In this document: in pieces, positions 16,908-25,090 of the stretch
How the letters are laid out: the number at the start of each line of letters is the position of its first letter
Numbering within the stretch: the stretch's first letter is position 1
Origin: Rhodococcoides fascians A25f
GTDB lineage: Bacteria > Actinomycetota > Actinomycetes > Mycobacteriales > Mycobacteriaceae
Reading direction: 5' to 3'
Assembly: GCF_000760935.2 (NCBI RefSeq)
Contig: NZ_CP049745.1
Location: 62,001-126,000, forward strand
Length of the DNA stretch: 64,000 nt
Notes under the pieces: generated by a model
The model's database searches: none
The model's input: only the letters and a program-made list of their open reading frames with translations
Told to the model about the DNA's origin: nothing
Translations under genes and position numbers: made by a program

Positions 16908-17543
16908 ATGCAGAAAACCCGTACGCCAACTGACCCGCCGACGCCGAAGCGTCAGGATCGAGGCCTCAAGCGCATGGCCGAGATACTCGACGGCGCGGAG
17001 GAGTTGTTCGGAGAAGTCGGGTTCGACGCAGCGACGACGAATGCGATCGCGAGCAGGTCAGGTATGTCACCGGGATCGCTGTATCAGTTCTTCAGAAACA
17101 AGGAAGAGATCGCTTCCGCCTTGGCTGAGCGCTACGTCACCGAGCTGACCGCTGCCCAATCCGCCGCGGTCGATCCCCGGCCCGACGGGGCACCGGAAAC
17201 CCTGCCGCAGTTCATCGACCGCGCCGTCGACAATATGGTTGCTTTCAACGCGGCCAATCCTGCCTTCCTGCAGCTGTTCTCGCGGGCGGACACCCAACCG
17301 GCTCTCTACGCAGCGGTCGTACCGCTGCAGAACGAACTATCCACGAGGGTGTCAGCGACCCTGGCCGCACTGGCACCGGCCCTGTCCGGCGATCGCATCG
17401 CCCTGCACTCCCTGGTGGCCTTGCAGATCACCCGCGGAATGATGCCCGTCATCGCTGCAGAAAAGACCAGCAAAAAGGCGCAGCTCGTGACCGAGCTCAA
17501 GACAGCACTGATCCGATACCTGTCCGAGGCACTGGCCTCTTGA
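16908..17543 (+). CDS. TetR/AcrR-family repressor, 211 aa
   Basis: The N-terminal helix-turn-helix is clear: RMAEILDGAEELFGEVGFDAATTNAIASRSGMSPGSLYQFFRNKEEI (about residues 18-65). The C-terminal ligand domain is helical and fits a TetR_C subgroup. ATG 16908 has GGAG six bases upstream; the open frame begins earlier without a good site. It is divergent from the MmpL exporter and presumably represses the exporter, itself and, through the same palindrome, dedA. Its inducer is unknown. The DNA-binding domain does not show the ArpA-type features expected of a classic butyrolactone receptor. Confidence 0.9.
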   Translation: MQKTRTPTDPPTPKRQDRGLKRMAEILDGAEELFGEVGFDAATTNAIASRSGMSPGSLYQFFRNKEEIASALAERYVTELTAAQSAAVDPRPDGAPETLPQFIDRAVDNMVAFNAANPAFLQLFSRADTQPALYAAVVPLQNELSTRVSATLAALAPALSGDRIALHSLVALQITRGMMPVIAAEKTSKKAQLVTELKTALIRYLSEALAS

Positions 17544-17930
17544 CCTCAAGTCCCTACTGGAACCCCGACGTTGTACTGGGGATGAAAGGGCCCGGTGCGC
17601 AACGGTCAAGAAAGTAGAATGATTCCCGCGATCACTGACGGTTCAGCGGCAATGCACGAACGAAAAGTGCTGGCACACAGGACATGCAGCACTTTACTGG
17701 CAACCCTGCATATCAAGACTGGTCGTAATCTCACAGTTACCACCCTATTCGGCGAGTTCCATTGCCCCCTTCCACGTTCTTTTCGACGGCCGTCGAAACC
17801 GGTTGATGCTGACAGGCAGTTTCACCCTCGGCGGGATCGGAGACGACCGGTCCACCAGTAGGCGATCGCATTGTGTCCGAAAGGCATTCCGGTGGAGCAG
17901 GGCGCGCAAGCTGGCGACGACTGGAGTAAT
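17544..17930. other. Convergent intergenic gap carrying a repeat
   Basis: No gene is supported between the converging TetR and alpha/beta hydrolase genes. The gap holds a long copy of the left repeat at 17654-17730. Confidence 0.6.
17654..17730 (+). repeat. Dispersed repeat, left family, copy 3
   Basis: One of the three longest left copies. It opens GCACGAACGAAAAGTGCTG, continues through CATGCAGCACTTTACTGGCAAC, given here as CATGCAGCAC then TTTACTGGCAAC, and ends CTGCATATCAAGACTGGTCG. The whole unit is about 77 bases and aligns along its length with the copies at 20.8 and 23.7 kb. Confidence 0.8.
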
Positions 17931-18620
17931 TCAGGCGGACAGGAAGTCATCGATCTTTGTGGCTGTTGTGTGCGGGTCCTGAAGCATCGGCAGATGGCCC
18001 GTCAGGATCTCTTCCGACCATGTTCCGTCCAGCCTCTGTGCGAACCGGCGCTGGAGAGCGGGCGAGATCTGTCGATCCTGGGTCGTGACCAGGTAGCCCC
18101 GGCGACCTGACCACGCGCGGTCAACTGTTGAATCTAGGTAGAGACCTTTGGATTCGGGCACGAACTCGTCGACGATTCGGGTTGCCATCTCATCGCTCAA
18201 TCCTCCACTGAGTCCGCGCCGAAGCGAACTGGTAGGGGGACGGGTGCCCCCGAGGCGTATCCCTGCTGCCAGAACCCATCGGCGAGGGGCTGGCATCGCA
18301 GTCACGAACGAGGCGTGGCCAACTGGGATCACAGCGGAGATGGCAATGAACGACTCCACCCGATCCGCGAGAAGGCGTGCCACTTCGGAGCCGACCACAC
18401 CGCCCGAAGAATGCGCCACGACTGCGAACCTGCCGGCGGGCGCGGCCTCGATGGCAGCATCGACATATGCAGAAAGTGGCGCATCCGCGTGTCCGGCAGG
18501 CCGGGGAGCAACAACGGAATCGGCGACGATCCGCTTTTGCACCTCGTCCCAGATCCACGGGGGGAGCCCAGCGCCGCTGAGTATCAGAATCGGAAGGTGC
18601 GGATCGGTCATGTCACCCAT
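17931..18620 (-). CDS. Alpha/beta hydrolase, 229 aa
   Basis: Cytosolic hydrolase (esterase/MhpC-like). It has the oxyanion segment LILSGAGLPPWIW near the N-terminus, the nucleophile elbow AHSSGG (Ser at about 86), a cap with conserved Arg/Gly residues, and the catalytic His in LTGHLPMLQDP near the C-terminus. The Asp should lie in TTQDRQIS. Three in-frame starts are possible (GTG 18641, ATG 18620, ATG 18611). I use 18620 because the longest overlaps the promoter region of the divergent WYL gene. The two genes are divergent and probably co-regulated. Confidence 0.8.
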   Translation of the reverse strand: MGDMTDPHLPILILSGAGLPPWIWDEVQKRIVADSVVAPRPAGHADAPLSAYVDAAIEAAPAGRFAVVAHSSGGVVGSEVARLLADRVESFIAISAVIPVGHASFVTAMPAPRRWVLAAGIRLGGTRPPTSSLRRGLSGGLSDEMATRIVDEFVPESKGLYLDSTVDRAWSGRRGYLVTTQDRQISPALQRRFAQRLDGTWSEEILTGHLPMLQDPHTTATKIDDFLSA

Positions 18621-18653
18621 CGTGGTCGGTGGTCGTGTCACCTGTATGTCACC
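18611..18653. promoter_or_regulatory. Direct repeats TGTCACC in the hydrolase/WYL divergent region
   Basis: TGTCACC occurs at 18611-18617, 18636-18642 and 18647-18653. The last two are 11 bases apart, one helical turn. Their place between a hydrolase gene and a WYL-type regulator makes them candidate operator half-sites for that regulator. Confidence 0.45.
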
Positions 18654-18661
18654 ATCTTGGG

Positions 18662-19355
18662 GTGAACCGAACCGGCAGGCTGTTCGCCACTCGGGAGGAG
18701 CTGCGACGTGCGGGTTCTCAAGGCCGAACGGCCGAGCAACTGGCTCAGCTGTTCGAGGTCAGCGTCCGCACGGTGAAGCGGGATGTTAGTGCCCTCCAGC
18801 ACGCGGGCTTTCCGGTGCGTGCCCGGCCCGGACCGGGTGGTGGTTATGTTGTCGATCGCAGTGCCACCCTTCCGCCCGTCAACTTCACCGAGTCGGAAGT
18901 CGTCGGACTCGCTGCTGCCGTAGCCGCGAGTCACGGGCAACCGTTCGAGGGAACTTCGGACGGTGTTCGCGAAGGTTCTCGACGCGATGGACGCCCATAC
19001 CCGGGCGCGTGCGGCATTGCTTGCAGACCGAGTCTGGATCGATGCCGCGCACGATGGGCGGAGCAACCGGAACCTCAGGAAGATCGAGCAGGGCCTGGCC
19101 GAGCAACGCGTGCTCGCACTCCGTTACTGCGACAATTACGGAGCCGAGACGCAACGACGGGTGGACCCAGCACTCCTGGCTCACACCGCTGGCCACTGGT
19201 ACCTCGTCGCCCATTGCCGGACCGCACAAGCAATTCGGTGGTTTCGTCTCGATCGCGTGCAGAGCGCGAACCTCACGAACGAGAAAGCGGGCTGTGTCCC
19301 AGTCGAATCTGCGGGCCAACCGCCGCCCACAGCACGGTCGCTGAACGACTTCTGA
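18662..19355 (+). pseudogene. WYL/YafY-type regulator gene broken by a frameshift
   Basis: The first part (GTG 18662 to about 18955) encodes an HTH_11 DNA-binding domain: GRTAEQLAQLFEVSVRTVKRDVSALQHAGFPV, then GPGGGYVVD. The rest of the protein is in another frame (to 19355): TVFAKVLDAMDAHTRARAAL, a linker, then the WYL domain with LALRYCDNYGAETQRRVDPALLAHTAGHWYLVAHC and RWFRLDRV. The two halves join around 18945-18957, where one base must be lost or two gained. As written, translation from the start leaves the WYL domain. A sequencing error or a genuine inactivating change are both possible. Confidence 0.75.
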
Positions 19356-19542
19356 CTACAGAAGCAGTTGCTCCTCTGCAGGTTAAGGGCAATGCGCGAT
19401 GCGGTTGGCCCTGTCGTAGCTGTAGTTAGCCAAGCTCAGTCGAACCTCCCAAGTACCGATTCCTGCTGATCATTGGATGGTCCGATGGTGATGTCGGATT
19501 CCCGCCAGCGACGGGTTGTCTTGCCGACAACACTTCTCGGTT

Positions 19543-20733
19543 ATGACCACTTCTCCAGAGTCGCTGGACCGCTCAACAGTTTTGAAATCGCCTGTCGTGT
19601 GGTTCATGTCGCTTGCCGCCGCGATTGGTACTGCAACCATCTATCCGCTCCAGCCGGGTGTGGCTGAGGTGGCCACCTCGATGGATGTCTCGGTCACCGA
19701 GATCGGCGTTGCCCTCGCGTGTGGGCCCGTTGGCTACCTGCTGGGGTTGATTCTGCTGGTGCCGCTGGTCGACCGATTCGCACCCCGACACGTGCTGTCT
19801 GTCCAATTCGCCGCATTAGCAGCAGTTTTGGCCCTCAACGCCGCGGTCGTAGACCCGTGGCCTTTGGGTCTCGTTGTGGGTGTCGTCGGGGCTGGTTCTT
19901 CAGTGGGCGCGCAGCTGAGTTCGGTAGCGGGCCGGTTCGCTGATCCGCTCCGGCGCGCCACAGTCCTGGGCATCGTCACTGCCGGGATCTCCGCCGGCAT
20001 ACTTACGGGCCGCATTGTCGGCGGCTGGCTGACCGACGTCATCGGTTGGCGCGGGATGCTTCTCACTTTCGCCGCAACGTGCGTGGTGATCGCCGTGGCA
20101 GCGCGATTTGCCCTTCCCGCCGCCACGGTCCGCGTCACGACCGGCTATCTCGCCACGGTCCGTGCACTACCTGGTCTATTCGTTCGTCACCCACTGCTCC
20201 GGTTAGCTGCGGGCCGCGGAGCGTTGTGGTTCTTCGCTTTCTGCACGGTGTGGGCCGGTCTTGCAGTTGCACTGTCGCAACCACCATTCTCCTACTCCGC
20301 AGAGCGAATCGGGCTCTACGCGTTCGCCGGTTTGCTGGGCATCCTCGCCACCAGGATTGCCGGCGTCTGGACTGACCGCGTTGGCGCGAACGCGGTGATT
20401 TTGGTTGGGCTCGTCCTGGCAGTCCTCGCCGCCGCAGCGCTATCGCTGTTCCTCTCGAACACAGCGGTCACACTCATCTGCTTGGGATTGTTCGACGCTG
20501 GACTGTTCGCCGCCCAGGTGGCTAACCAGAGCACGGTCCTTGCCATCAACCCCACCGCGCCAGCCCAGCTCAATAGCGCCTACATGGTCGTCTACTTCAT
20601 CGGCGGCAGCGTCGGCACCGCATTCGGTGCCTCAGCAGTCCACTGGTGGGGATGGACAGCGACTACGTCCATAGCTGCCGGAGCAATACTGATCGCCGCA
20701 GCGATCACCGCCATCTCCAGAAGGAGACGCTAA
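19543..20733 (+). CDS. MFS transporter, 12-TM (DHA1-like), 396 aa
   Basis: Twelve hydrophobic segments. Motif A is in the first intracellular loop (LVPLVDRFAPRHVL), motif C-like glycine-rich sequence is in TM5 (AGISAGILTGRIVGGWLTDVIGWRG), and a second motif A (RIAGVWTDRVGANAV) comes after TM8. This layout is typical of drug/metabolite:proton antiporters. The ATG at 19543 begins MTTSPESL; a longer frame starts at 19516 without support. The substrate is unknown. It lies alone on the plus strand between the WYL remnant and a hairpin. Confidence 0.88.
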   Translation: MTTSPESLDRSTVLKSPVVWFMSLAAAIGTATIYPLQPGVAEVATSMDVSVTEIGVALACGPVGYLLGLILLVPLVDRFAPRHVLSVQFAALAAVLALNAAVVDPWPLGLVVGVVGAGSSVGAQLSSVAGRFADPLRRATVLGIVTAGISAGILTGRIVGGWLTDVIGWRGMLLTFAATCVVIAVAARFALPAATVRVTTGYLATVRALPGLFVRHPLLRLAAGRGALWFFAFCTVWAGLAVALSQPPFSYSAERIGLYAFAGLLGILATRIAGVWTDRVGANAVILVGLVLAVLAAAALSLFLSNTAVTLICLGLFDAGLFAAQVANQSTVLAINPTAPAQLNSAYMVVYFIGGSVGTAFGASAVHWWGWTATTSIAAGAILIAAAITAISRRRR

Positions 20734-20734
20734 G

Positions 20735-20756
20735 ACCCCGCCCACGGCGGGCGGTT
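20735..20756 (+). terminator. Hairpin after the MFS gene
   Basis: CCCGCC-CAC-GGCGGG follows the TAA stop by a few bases and is trailed by CGGTTTC. A short intrinsic terminator is likely. Confidence 0.6.
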
Positions 20757-20838
20757 TCACAACGGTGAACACCAACAAGTTGATGAGCGCACAGAAGCCA
20801 AGAGCTACCAAAACAGAGCTGACGGTCATGGCAGTTTT

Positions 20839-20910
20839 GCACGAAAAGTACTGCAGCCACACAATATTCAGAGTTACTGGCAATCTGCATATCAAGACTC
20901 GTAGTATTGC
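20839..20910 (+). repeat. Dispersed repeat, left family, copy 4
   Basis: Opens GCACGAAAAGTACTGCAG, contains GTTACTGGCAATCTGCATAT and ends CAAGACTCGTAGTATTGC. It sits in the gap between the converging MFS and NTF2-like genes. Confidence 0.8.
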
Positions 20911-20974
20911 CCCTGGGCTCCCGCGTGAAGAAGACTGGTAACCGTGAGGTTTAGACTGCCGGACGGTCAGCCCG

Positions 20975-21448
20975 CTATCGCGGACTTCGGGCTCGCTGCC
21001 AGGTGAGGGCGAGGACGATGCGCGGTGCGGTTACGGCGAGGCGTAGGCGGGCACGGATAGAGGTATGGTCGCGGACGTCGAGATGGGCGTGCATCGTGTG
21101 GTGGGTGACGAATCCGTCTCGGAAGGTCCATATTTCGGTGCCGACTTGGTTCAGTTCGTTGCGAAAGCCCCCGGTCCATGTGAGCGCGATCGTGGCGGCA
21201 TCCGCGCACTGCACAGTTTTCGCTACGCGTAAGTGTTGCGTTCGCCAGAGGGTGGCGAGTTCGGTTGCTGCGGCGGTGATAGCGGTTCGGCCGACTAGGT
21301 GTTGTCGGGCTCCGTCGATGATCCATTCGGCGGTGGCGTCTGGGGCGTACAGGGCTGTCCACTCGTGAATCGATGCGGTGTTGGTGATGCGTTCGGCGTT
21401 GGTGGCGAACGCATGTCCATCGAGAGGTTGCAGTCCGGTGTTGGTCAT
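20975..21448 (-). CDS. NTF2/SnoaL-like protein, 157 aa
   Basis: Small alpha+beta barrel protein of the SnoaL/ketosteroid-isomerase type. Visible are an N-terminal helix with EWTALYAPDATAEWIIDGARQHLVGRTAI and a C-terminal set of strands including TEIWTFRDGFVTHHTMHAHLDVRD. Such proteins act as cyclases, isomerases or dehydratases, or bind small ligands. The start ATG 21448 has GAAGGAAC upstream; the longer frame reaches 21712 without support. It begins a minus-strand set with an NAD(P)-binding protein and a second SnoaL-like protein. The C-terminus is basic and arginine-rich, which is unusual. Confidence 0.7.
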   Translation of the reverse strand: MTNTGLQPLDGHAFATNAERITNTASIHEWTALYAPDATAEWIIDGARQHLVGRTAITAAATELATLWRTQHLRVAKTVQCADAATIALTWTGGFRNELNQVGTEIWTFRDGFVTHHTMHAHLDVRDHTSIRARLRLAVTAPRIVLALTWQRARSPR

Positions 21449-21504
21449 CGGTGTTCCTTCGTTCGGTTGGGTTCCGCTGCTGTGGATCGCGGCGCTGGTT
21501 GTCA

Positions 21505-22401
21505 TCACCGGCTGCCAGGGCCGGAGGGGCTCTCGACTAGCATCTCGAGGGCCGCATGCAGGGGGCGGGGTGTGATGTGCGCGAACGGCTGTGTGCGCAT
21601 GGGGTCGACGACATAGTCGAATCGGTTGATGCTGGCGAGATGTCGGCTGAAGTGAAACGAGTCGTCGGTAAAGCGCGAGGTGAGGAACGCGTCGAGCGTG
21701 GGCGTACTCCACGGGACTCGAACGATCGGTCTGTGCAGGTTCAGGGACTCCATGATTGCGCGCACGAGCTGCTCATGTGTGGGTTCGCCCGATGCTGGGA
21801 TGTCGACGATGCGGCCGATGTGTTCGGGGGTGGTGCCGGCGTGGATCAGACACTCGGTGGTGGTGGCGATGTCGACGACAGCCATGCGATGTCTGCGCCA
21901 CGGGCCCATCGGGATCAGGGGAGCGCGGCGGATGAGTTGCAGGTAGGGCCGTAGTCCTCGTGACTGGTCGCCGAGGACCATTCCGGCGCGAACGACGACC
22001 GTCCCGGGCAGGGTGAGGAGTTCCTGCTCGACGGCGAGGCGGTTGCGTTGGTAGAGCGGTGCGGGCGCGCCGTTGGGGGCGGGGAGCGTGCTGAAGAAGA
22101 CGCAGCGAGGTAACGCCGCCGAGTCCGCGGCTGCCGTGAAGTGGCGGGCCGCGGTGAGATCCCGATTGTCCTGGTCGGTTGAATCCAACGAATGCACGAA
22201 GTAGTAGGCGACATCGATACCAGCGAGCGCCTCCGACAAGCCAACTCCGGTCGCGACGTCTCCGACAACGACCTGGTCCAAGCCAGTTGGAGCGCGGGCG
22301 GGGTCGCGGACGAACCCACGCACCCAATGACCTTGCTCTCGTAGGTGGGCCGCGATGCGGCTGCCGTTGTATCCACTGGCACCTACAACGAGAACTCTCA
22401 C
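21505..22401 (-). CDS. NAD(P)-binding atypical SDR (NmrA/YbjT-like), 298 aa
   Basis: Rossmann-fold protein with VRVLVVGASGYNGSRIAAHL at the very N-terminus (GASGYNG replaces GxxGxxG), VVGDVATG after beta3, and YYFVHSL where the active-site loop of such epimerase/reductase-like proteins lies. The classical catalytic YxxxK is not evident, so it may be a non-catalytic or atypical member. GTG at 22401 overlaps the upstream stop (GTGA) and begins exactly at the first beta strand. The C-terminal third resembles the extra domain of DoxX-associated SDR proteins. It is coupled to a SnoaL-like gene. Confidence 0.75.
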   Translation of the reverse strand: MRVLVVGASGYNGSRIAAHLREQGHWVRGFVRDPARAPTGLDQVVVGDVATGVGLSEALAGIDVAYYFVHSLDSTDQDNRDLTAARHFTAAADSAALPRCVFFSTLPAPNGAPAPLYQRNRLAVEQELLTLPGTVVVRAGMVLGDQSRGLRPYLQLIRRAPLIPMGPWRRHRMAVVDIATTTECLIHAGTTPEHIGRIVDIPASGEPTHEQLVRAIMESLNLHRPIVRVPWSTPTLDAFLTSRFTDDSFHFSRHLASINRFDYVVDPMRTQPFAHITPRPLHAALEMLVESPSGPGSR

Positions 22402-22883
22402 GATGCGTTCCCACGCGCTGACCGGGTGACCGCGTACGGCGATGTGTGCCCGTACCTCCAAGGGCGGGAACCGCCCGATCGCCACCACGACCGCCACACC
22501 GACGGGTGTCGAAGCAGCGTCAACACCAACGGTAGCGGGTCGAAGAAGGCATGACGTTCCACGGCTTTTCCATCGCGTAGAAGCAGCCGGTCCACACACG
22601 GCCACTCGACGCGTTGTCCACCCCAGTTCGCATGCAGCCGCAGCTCGATGAACACCACCTCGGCGTCCCCGTGCCAGCGGACGACCTCGGCCCGCAGGTC
22701 GGGCATCCACCCCCATAAACTGTCGAACTCGCATTGAGCAGAACGGATTCCGTCCAAGCGCCTGCTGAGTGGCTGAACGAGGACGACATCGTCATGCAAG
22801 ATTTCGGTCAGCCGCGCGGACGACGGAGCAGCCCAGAAGTCGATGAACGTGTCGACGAAGTTCCGCGCTTCGGTAGTTGCCAT
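22398..22883 (-). CDS. SnoaL/NTF2-like protein, 161 aa
   Basis: A second small cone-fold protein. ARNFVDTFIDFWAAPSSARLTEILHDDVVLVQPLSRRLDG is the SnoaL opening helix pair. Later strands contain VVRWHGDAEVVFIELRLHANWGGQRVEW and DRLLLRDGKAVERHAFFDP, ending with a Trp/Arg-rich tail. The DGKAVERHAFFD block is typical of the polyketide-cyclase-like subgroup. It is divergent from an HxlR regulator, with the coupled SDR gene downstream, so the three-gene unit is probably controlled by that regulator. Confidence 0.72.
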   Translation of the reverse strand: MATTEARNFVDTFIDFWAAPSSARLTEILHDDVVLVQPLSRRLDGIRSAQCEFDSLWGWMPDLRAEVVRWHGDAEVVFIELRLHANWGGQRVEWPCVDRLLLRDGKAVERHAFFDPLPLVLTLLRHPSVWRSWWRSGGSRPWRYGHTSPYAVTRSARGNAS

Positions 22884-22918
22884 CAGATGTCCTTTCGGCA
22901 GGGGATCCGTGGACGACT

Positions 22919-22977
22919 GTTACATAAGATTTAGAAGTACGCAATACCAAATCCGTTCTTACCACTTCGGTTATGTA
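22919..22977. promoter_or_regulatory. Inverted repeat in SnoaL/HxlR divergent promoter
   Basis: TTACATAA at about 22920 and TTATGTA at about 22970 form an inverted pair about 42 bases apart. They flank the presumed promoters of the divergent genes. This could be a paired half-site for the HxlR regulator. Confidence 0.4.
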
Positions 22978-22987
22978 CGCTGGGTGT

Positions 22988-23656
22988 ATGACGCGGCGCA
23001 GCTATCAACAGTTCTGCGGGTTGGCCGGTGCGCTGGATGCCGTCGGAGAGCGATGGACTCTGCTGATCGTCCGGGACCTGATGGCAGGGCCGATGCGCTA
23101 CACCGACCTGGCGGCATCGCTGCACGGCATCGGTACGAGCCTGCTCGCGGAGCGCGTCAAACAACTCGAAGCAGACGGGGTGATCACGCGGCGGGATCTT
23201 CCACCTCCGGCCGCGTCGACGGTCTACGAACTCACCGCAGTGGGGTGGGAACTCGCCGATGCCCTGGTGCCGCTGGCAATCTGGGGAGCCCGCCACCAGC
23301 TCGAATCGGAACGAACCCCGGACCGACGCTTTCAGCCGGAGTGGAGTCTGACCGTGTTCGCCAGGCTCATCGCAACCAGTGAGCCGCAAGGGCGTGGGGT
23401 GTACGACTTCACGATCGACGGGGAAAGTGTCCACATCACCCACGTCGGCACATCGACCACAGTGACCCGAGGCCTCGCGCCCGGTGGTGCCGACGCCGCG
23501 GTCATCGGCGATTCGGGAATCGTCGCTGCTCTGGTCGCCGGCCGCCTTGCTATAGCTGACGCATTGGCCACCGGCAGTCTCGCAATCGACGGAACCGACA
23601 CTGCGTTGCACACTCTCGTCGCAGCACTACCTCCTGCGGCTGATCGCCCGAACTGA
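22988..23656 (+). CDS. HxlR-family regulator with C-terminal SCP2-like domain, 222 aa
   Basis: Winged helix-turn-helix of the HxlR type in residues 1-95: CGLAGALDAVGERWTLLIVRDLMAGPMRYTDLAASLHGIGTSLLAERVKQLEADGVI, then YELTAVGWEL. The second half (about residues 120-220) is a small alpha/beta domain like the sterol-carrier/alkyl-sulfatase C-terminal fold seen on other HxlR proteins. ATG 22988 begins MTRRSYQQ, the usual start of the family. It lacks the N-terminal cysteine of redox-sensing HxlR/YodB types, and Cys at position 9 is the only early one. It is divergent from the SnoaL-SDR-NTF2 unit, which it probably controls. Confidence 0.82.
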   Translation: MTRRSYQQFCGLAGALDAVGERWTLLIVRDLMAGPMRYTDLAASLHGIGTSLLAERVKQLEADGVITRRDLPPPAASTVYELTAVGWELADALVPLAIWGARHQLESERTPDRRFQPEWSLTVFARLIATSEPQGRGVYDFTIDGESVHITHVGTSTTVTRGLAPGGADAAVIGDSGIVAALVAGRLAIADALATGSLAIDGTDTALHTLVAALPPAADRPN

Positions 23657-24052
23657 CCGATAGCCGTCACCAGGTTAACTGTGACGATTCGTGGCTGTTC
23701 GGAGACGTCGTCCTTGACGACTACAGGCGAAAAGCATTGCAACAGAACAATATGCAGAGGTTTACTGGTAACCTTGCATATCAAGATTGGCCGTATTGCT
23801 CCGCACCCTTGAGCGGCAGTCAAAGCGTGGCCGCCGAACAATGGGCACTATGAATGGGTGGACTTCTAGGTGGCTCCTCGTGCAGTCGTGGCCATGGCCG
23901 CCAAGGACCCGCAACGTATGCACCGTGATCCCCCGACAGGTTCCACAACAGCTCAGACGGACTATTCTCTGTCCGATCGTGACGTCGAGCTCCGTAGTGG
24001 TCGACCCCGCCCCATACCCCGTCACAGCTGGTCCGATAGCCGCCGGACTCAC
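23657..24052. other. Gap before attR holding a repeat
   Basis: No gene is supported between HxlR and attR, which converge here. The repeat at 23727-23800 is the only recognised element. Confidence 0.6.
23727..23800 (+). repeat. Dispersed repeat, left family, copy 5
   Basis: Opens GCGAAAAGCATTGCAACAG, contains GTTTACTGGTAACCTTGCAT and ends ATCAAGATTGGCCGTATTGC. It is the last left copy and lies immediately before the att locus. Confidence 0.8.
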
Positions 24053-25015
24053 TCACGCAGGTGCCGGTGTTGCCGCGCCGGGCACCGAACGACTTGGGGC
24101 ACGATTTGCTATTTTTCGTTCTTTGGGTGTGGCGATCAATGCGTGATGGGCGGCGTCGCGTACCCAGGCTGTGATTCTGTCGAGGGTTTCGGACGGCAGG
24201 TGCCATCGTTGCCAATACAGGGGAATGGTGACGTTGTGGTCGGGGTCGAGGTGAACGAGTGTCCCGTCGGCGAGGTCGCGCGCGATTTGTCCTTCCGGTA
24301 GCACGCCCCACCCGAGCCCGAGTCGAGCTGCAGTCAGGAATTCGCGGTTCGATGGGAGGTAATGGATCGGGGGTTCACGGTGCGCTTTGATCTTGCGTAG
24401 ATAGGCGTGTTGTAGGTCGTCCTTTTTGTCGAATCGCAGCATCGGGAGGCGGCTGGGATCGCAAAAGTCGGCGTCGGTGTCGCGAATGAGTGACGGCGCG
24501 CACGCGGGCCAATAAACCATGGCTCCGAGGGATTCGACCGTACAGCCAGGTGCTGCGGTACGTGAAGTCGTCACGGCGGCCATGACCACGCCTTGACGCA
24601 GTAGAGCGTCTGTATGGTCCTGATCTTCGATGTGTAGGTCCAGCAGTATCCGTCGGTCGACGGCGATCGCTTTCATTACCGGTTGGAACCACGTCGAGAC
24701 CGAGTCGGCATTGATGGCCAGCGAAAAACGCAATGGCGCAGCGGTATCCGTCGAGTTAGAGCCGCCGCGTAGCTCAGCGTCGGCGTCGACGGTGAGGACT
24801 TCGATTTGCCGCGCGAGTCGGAGCAGAGCTTGTCCGTTTCTGGTGGGTAGTACCGGCCTGGTTCGCTGCAGCAGCGCGGCCCCCGACGCTCGTTCGAGCG
24901 CGGTAATACGTTGACTGACTGCAGAAGACGAGATGTGCAACGCCATCGCGGCCCCCTCGAACGACCCTGAATCGCAGATCGCGGCGAGTGTGGCGAGCTG
25001 ATCGTGGTTGTACAT
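24053..25015 (-). CDS. attR: AttR, LysR-type regulator of the att locus, 320 aa
   Basis: LysR regulator of the ArgP/LysG subgroup. The N-terminal winged helix has QLATLAAICDSGSFEGAAMALHISSSAVSQRITALERASG (residues 6-45). The remainder is the two-lobed periplasmic-binding-like effector domain. ArgP/LysG proteins sense basic amino acids and activate a divergent LysE exporter, and attX lies in exactly that place. In R. fascians, attR is known to control the att operon and virulence. I start at ATG 25015 rather than the TTG two codons upstream. The C-terminal tail is proline/alanine-rich and looks unstructured. Confidence 0.9.
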   Translation of the reverse strand: MYNHDQLATLAAICDSGSFEGAAMALHISSSAVSQRITALERASGAALLQRTRPVLPTRNGQALLRLARQIEVLTVDADAELRGGSNSTDTAAPLRFSLAINADSVSTWFQPVMKAIAVDRRILLDLHIEDQDHTDALLRQGVVMAAVTTSRTAAPGCTVESLGAMVYWPACAPSLIRDTDADFCDPSRLPMLRFDKKDDLQHAYLRKIKAHREPPIHYLPSNREFLTAARLGLGWGVLPEGQIARDLADGTLVHLDPDHNVTIPLYWQRWHLPSETLDRITAWVRDAAHHALIATPKERKIANRAPSRSVPGAATPAPA

Positions 25016-25090
25016 CCACAAATACTAAACCTAGATCAGCGATACTTAGGAAACGTGCATCGGCACCGGGGTGGTCGTACCGTTCTCGCC
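25016..25090. promoter_or_regulatory. attR-attX divergent promoter region
   Basis: 75 bases separate the divergent starts. CTAA and TTAG, 17 bases apart (CTAAACC...ACTTAG), form a loose dyad that could be the LysR site. The site is not conserved strongly enough to define the operator. Confidence 0.4.
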
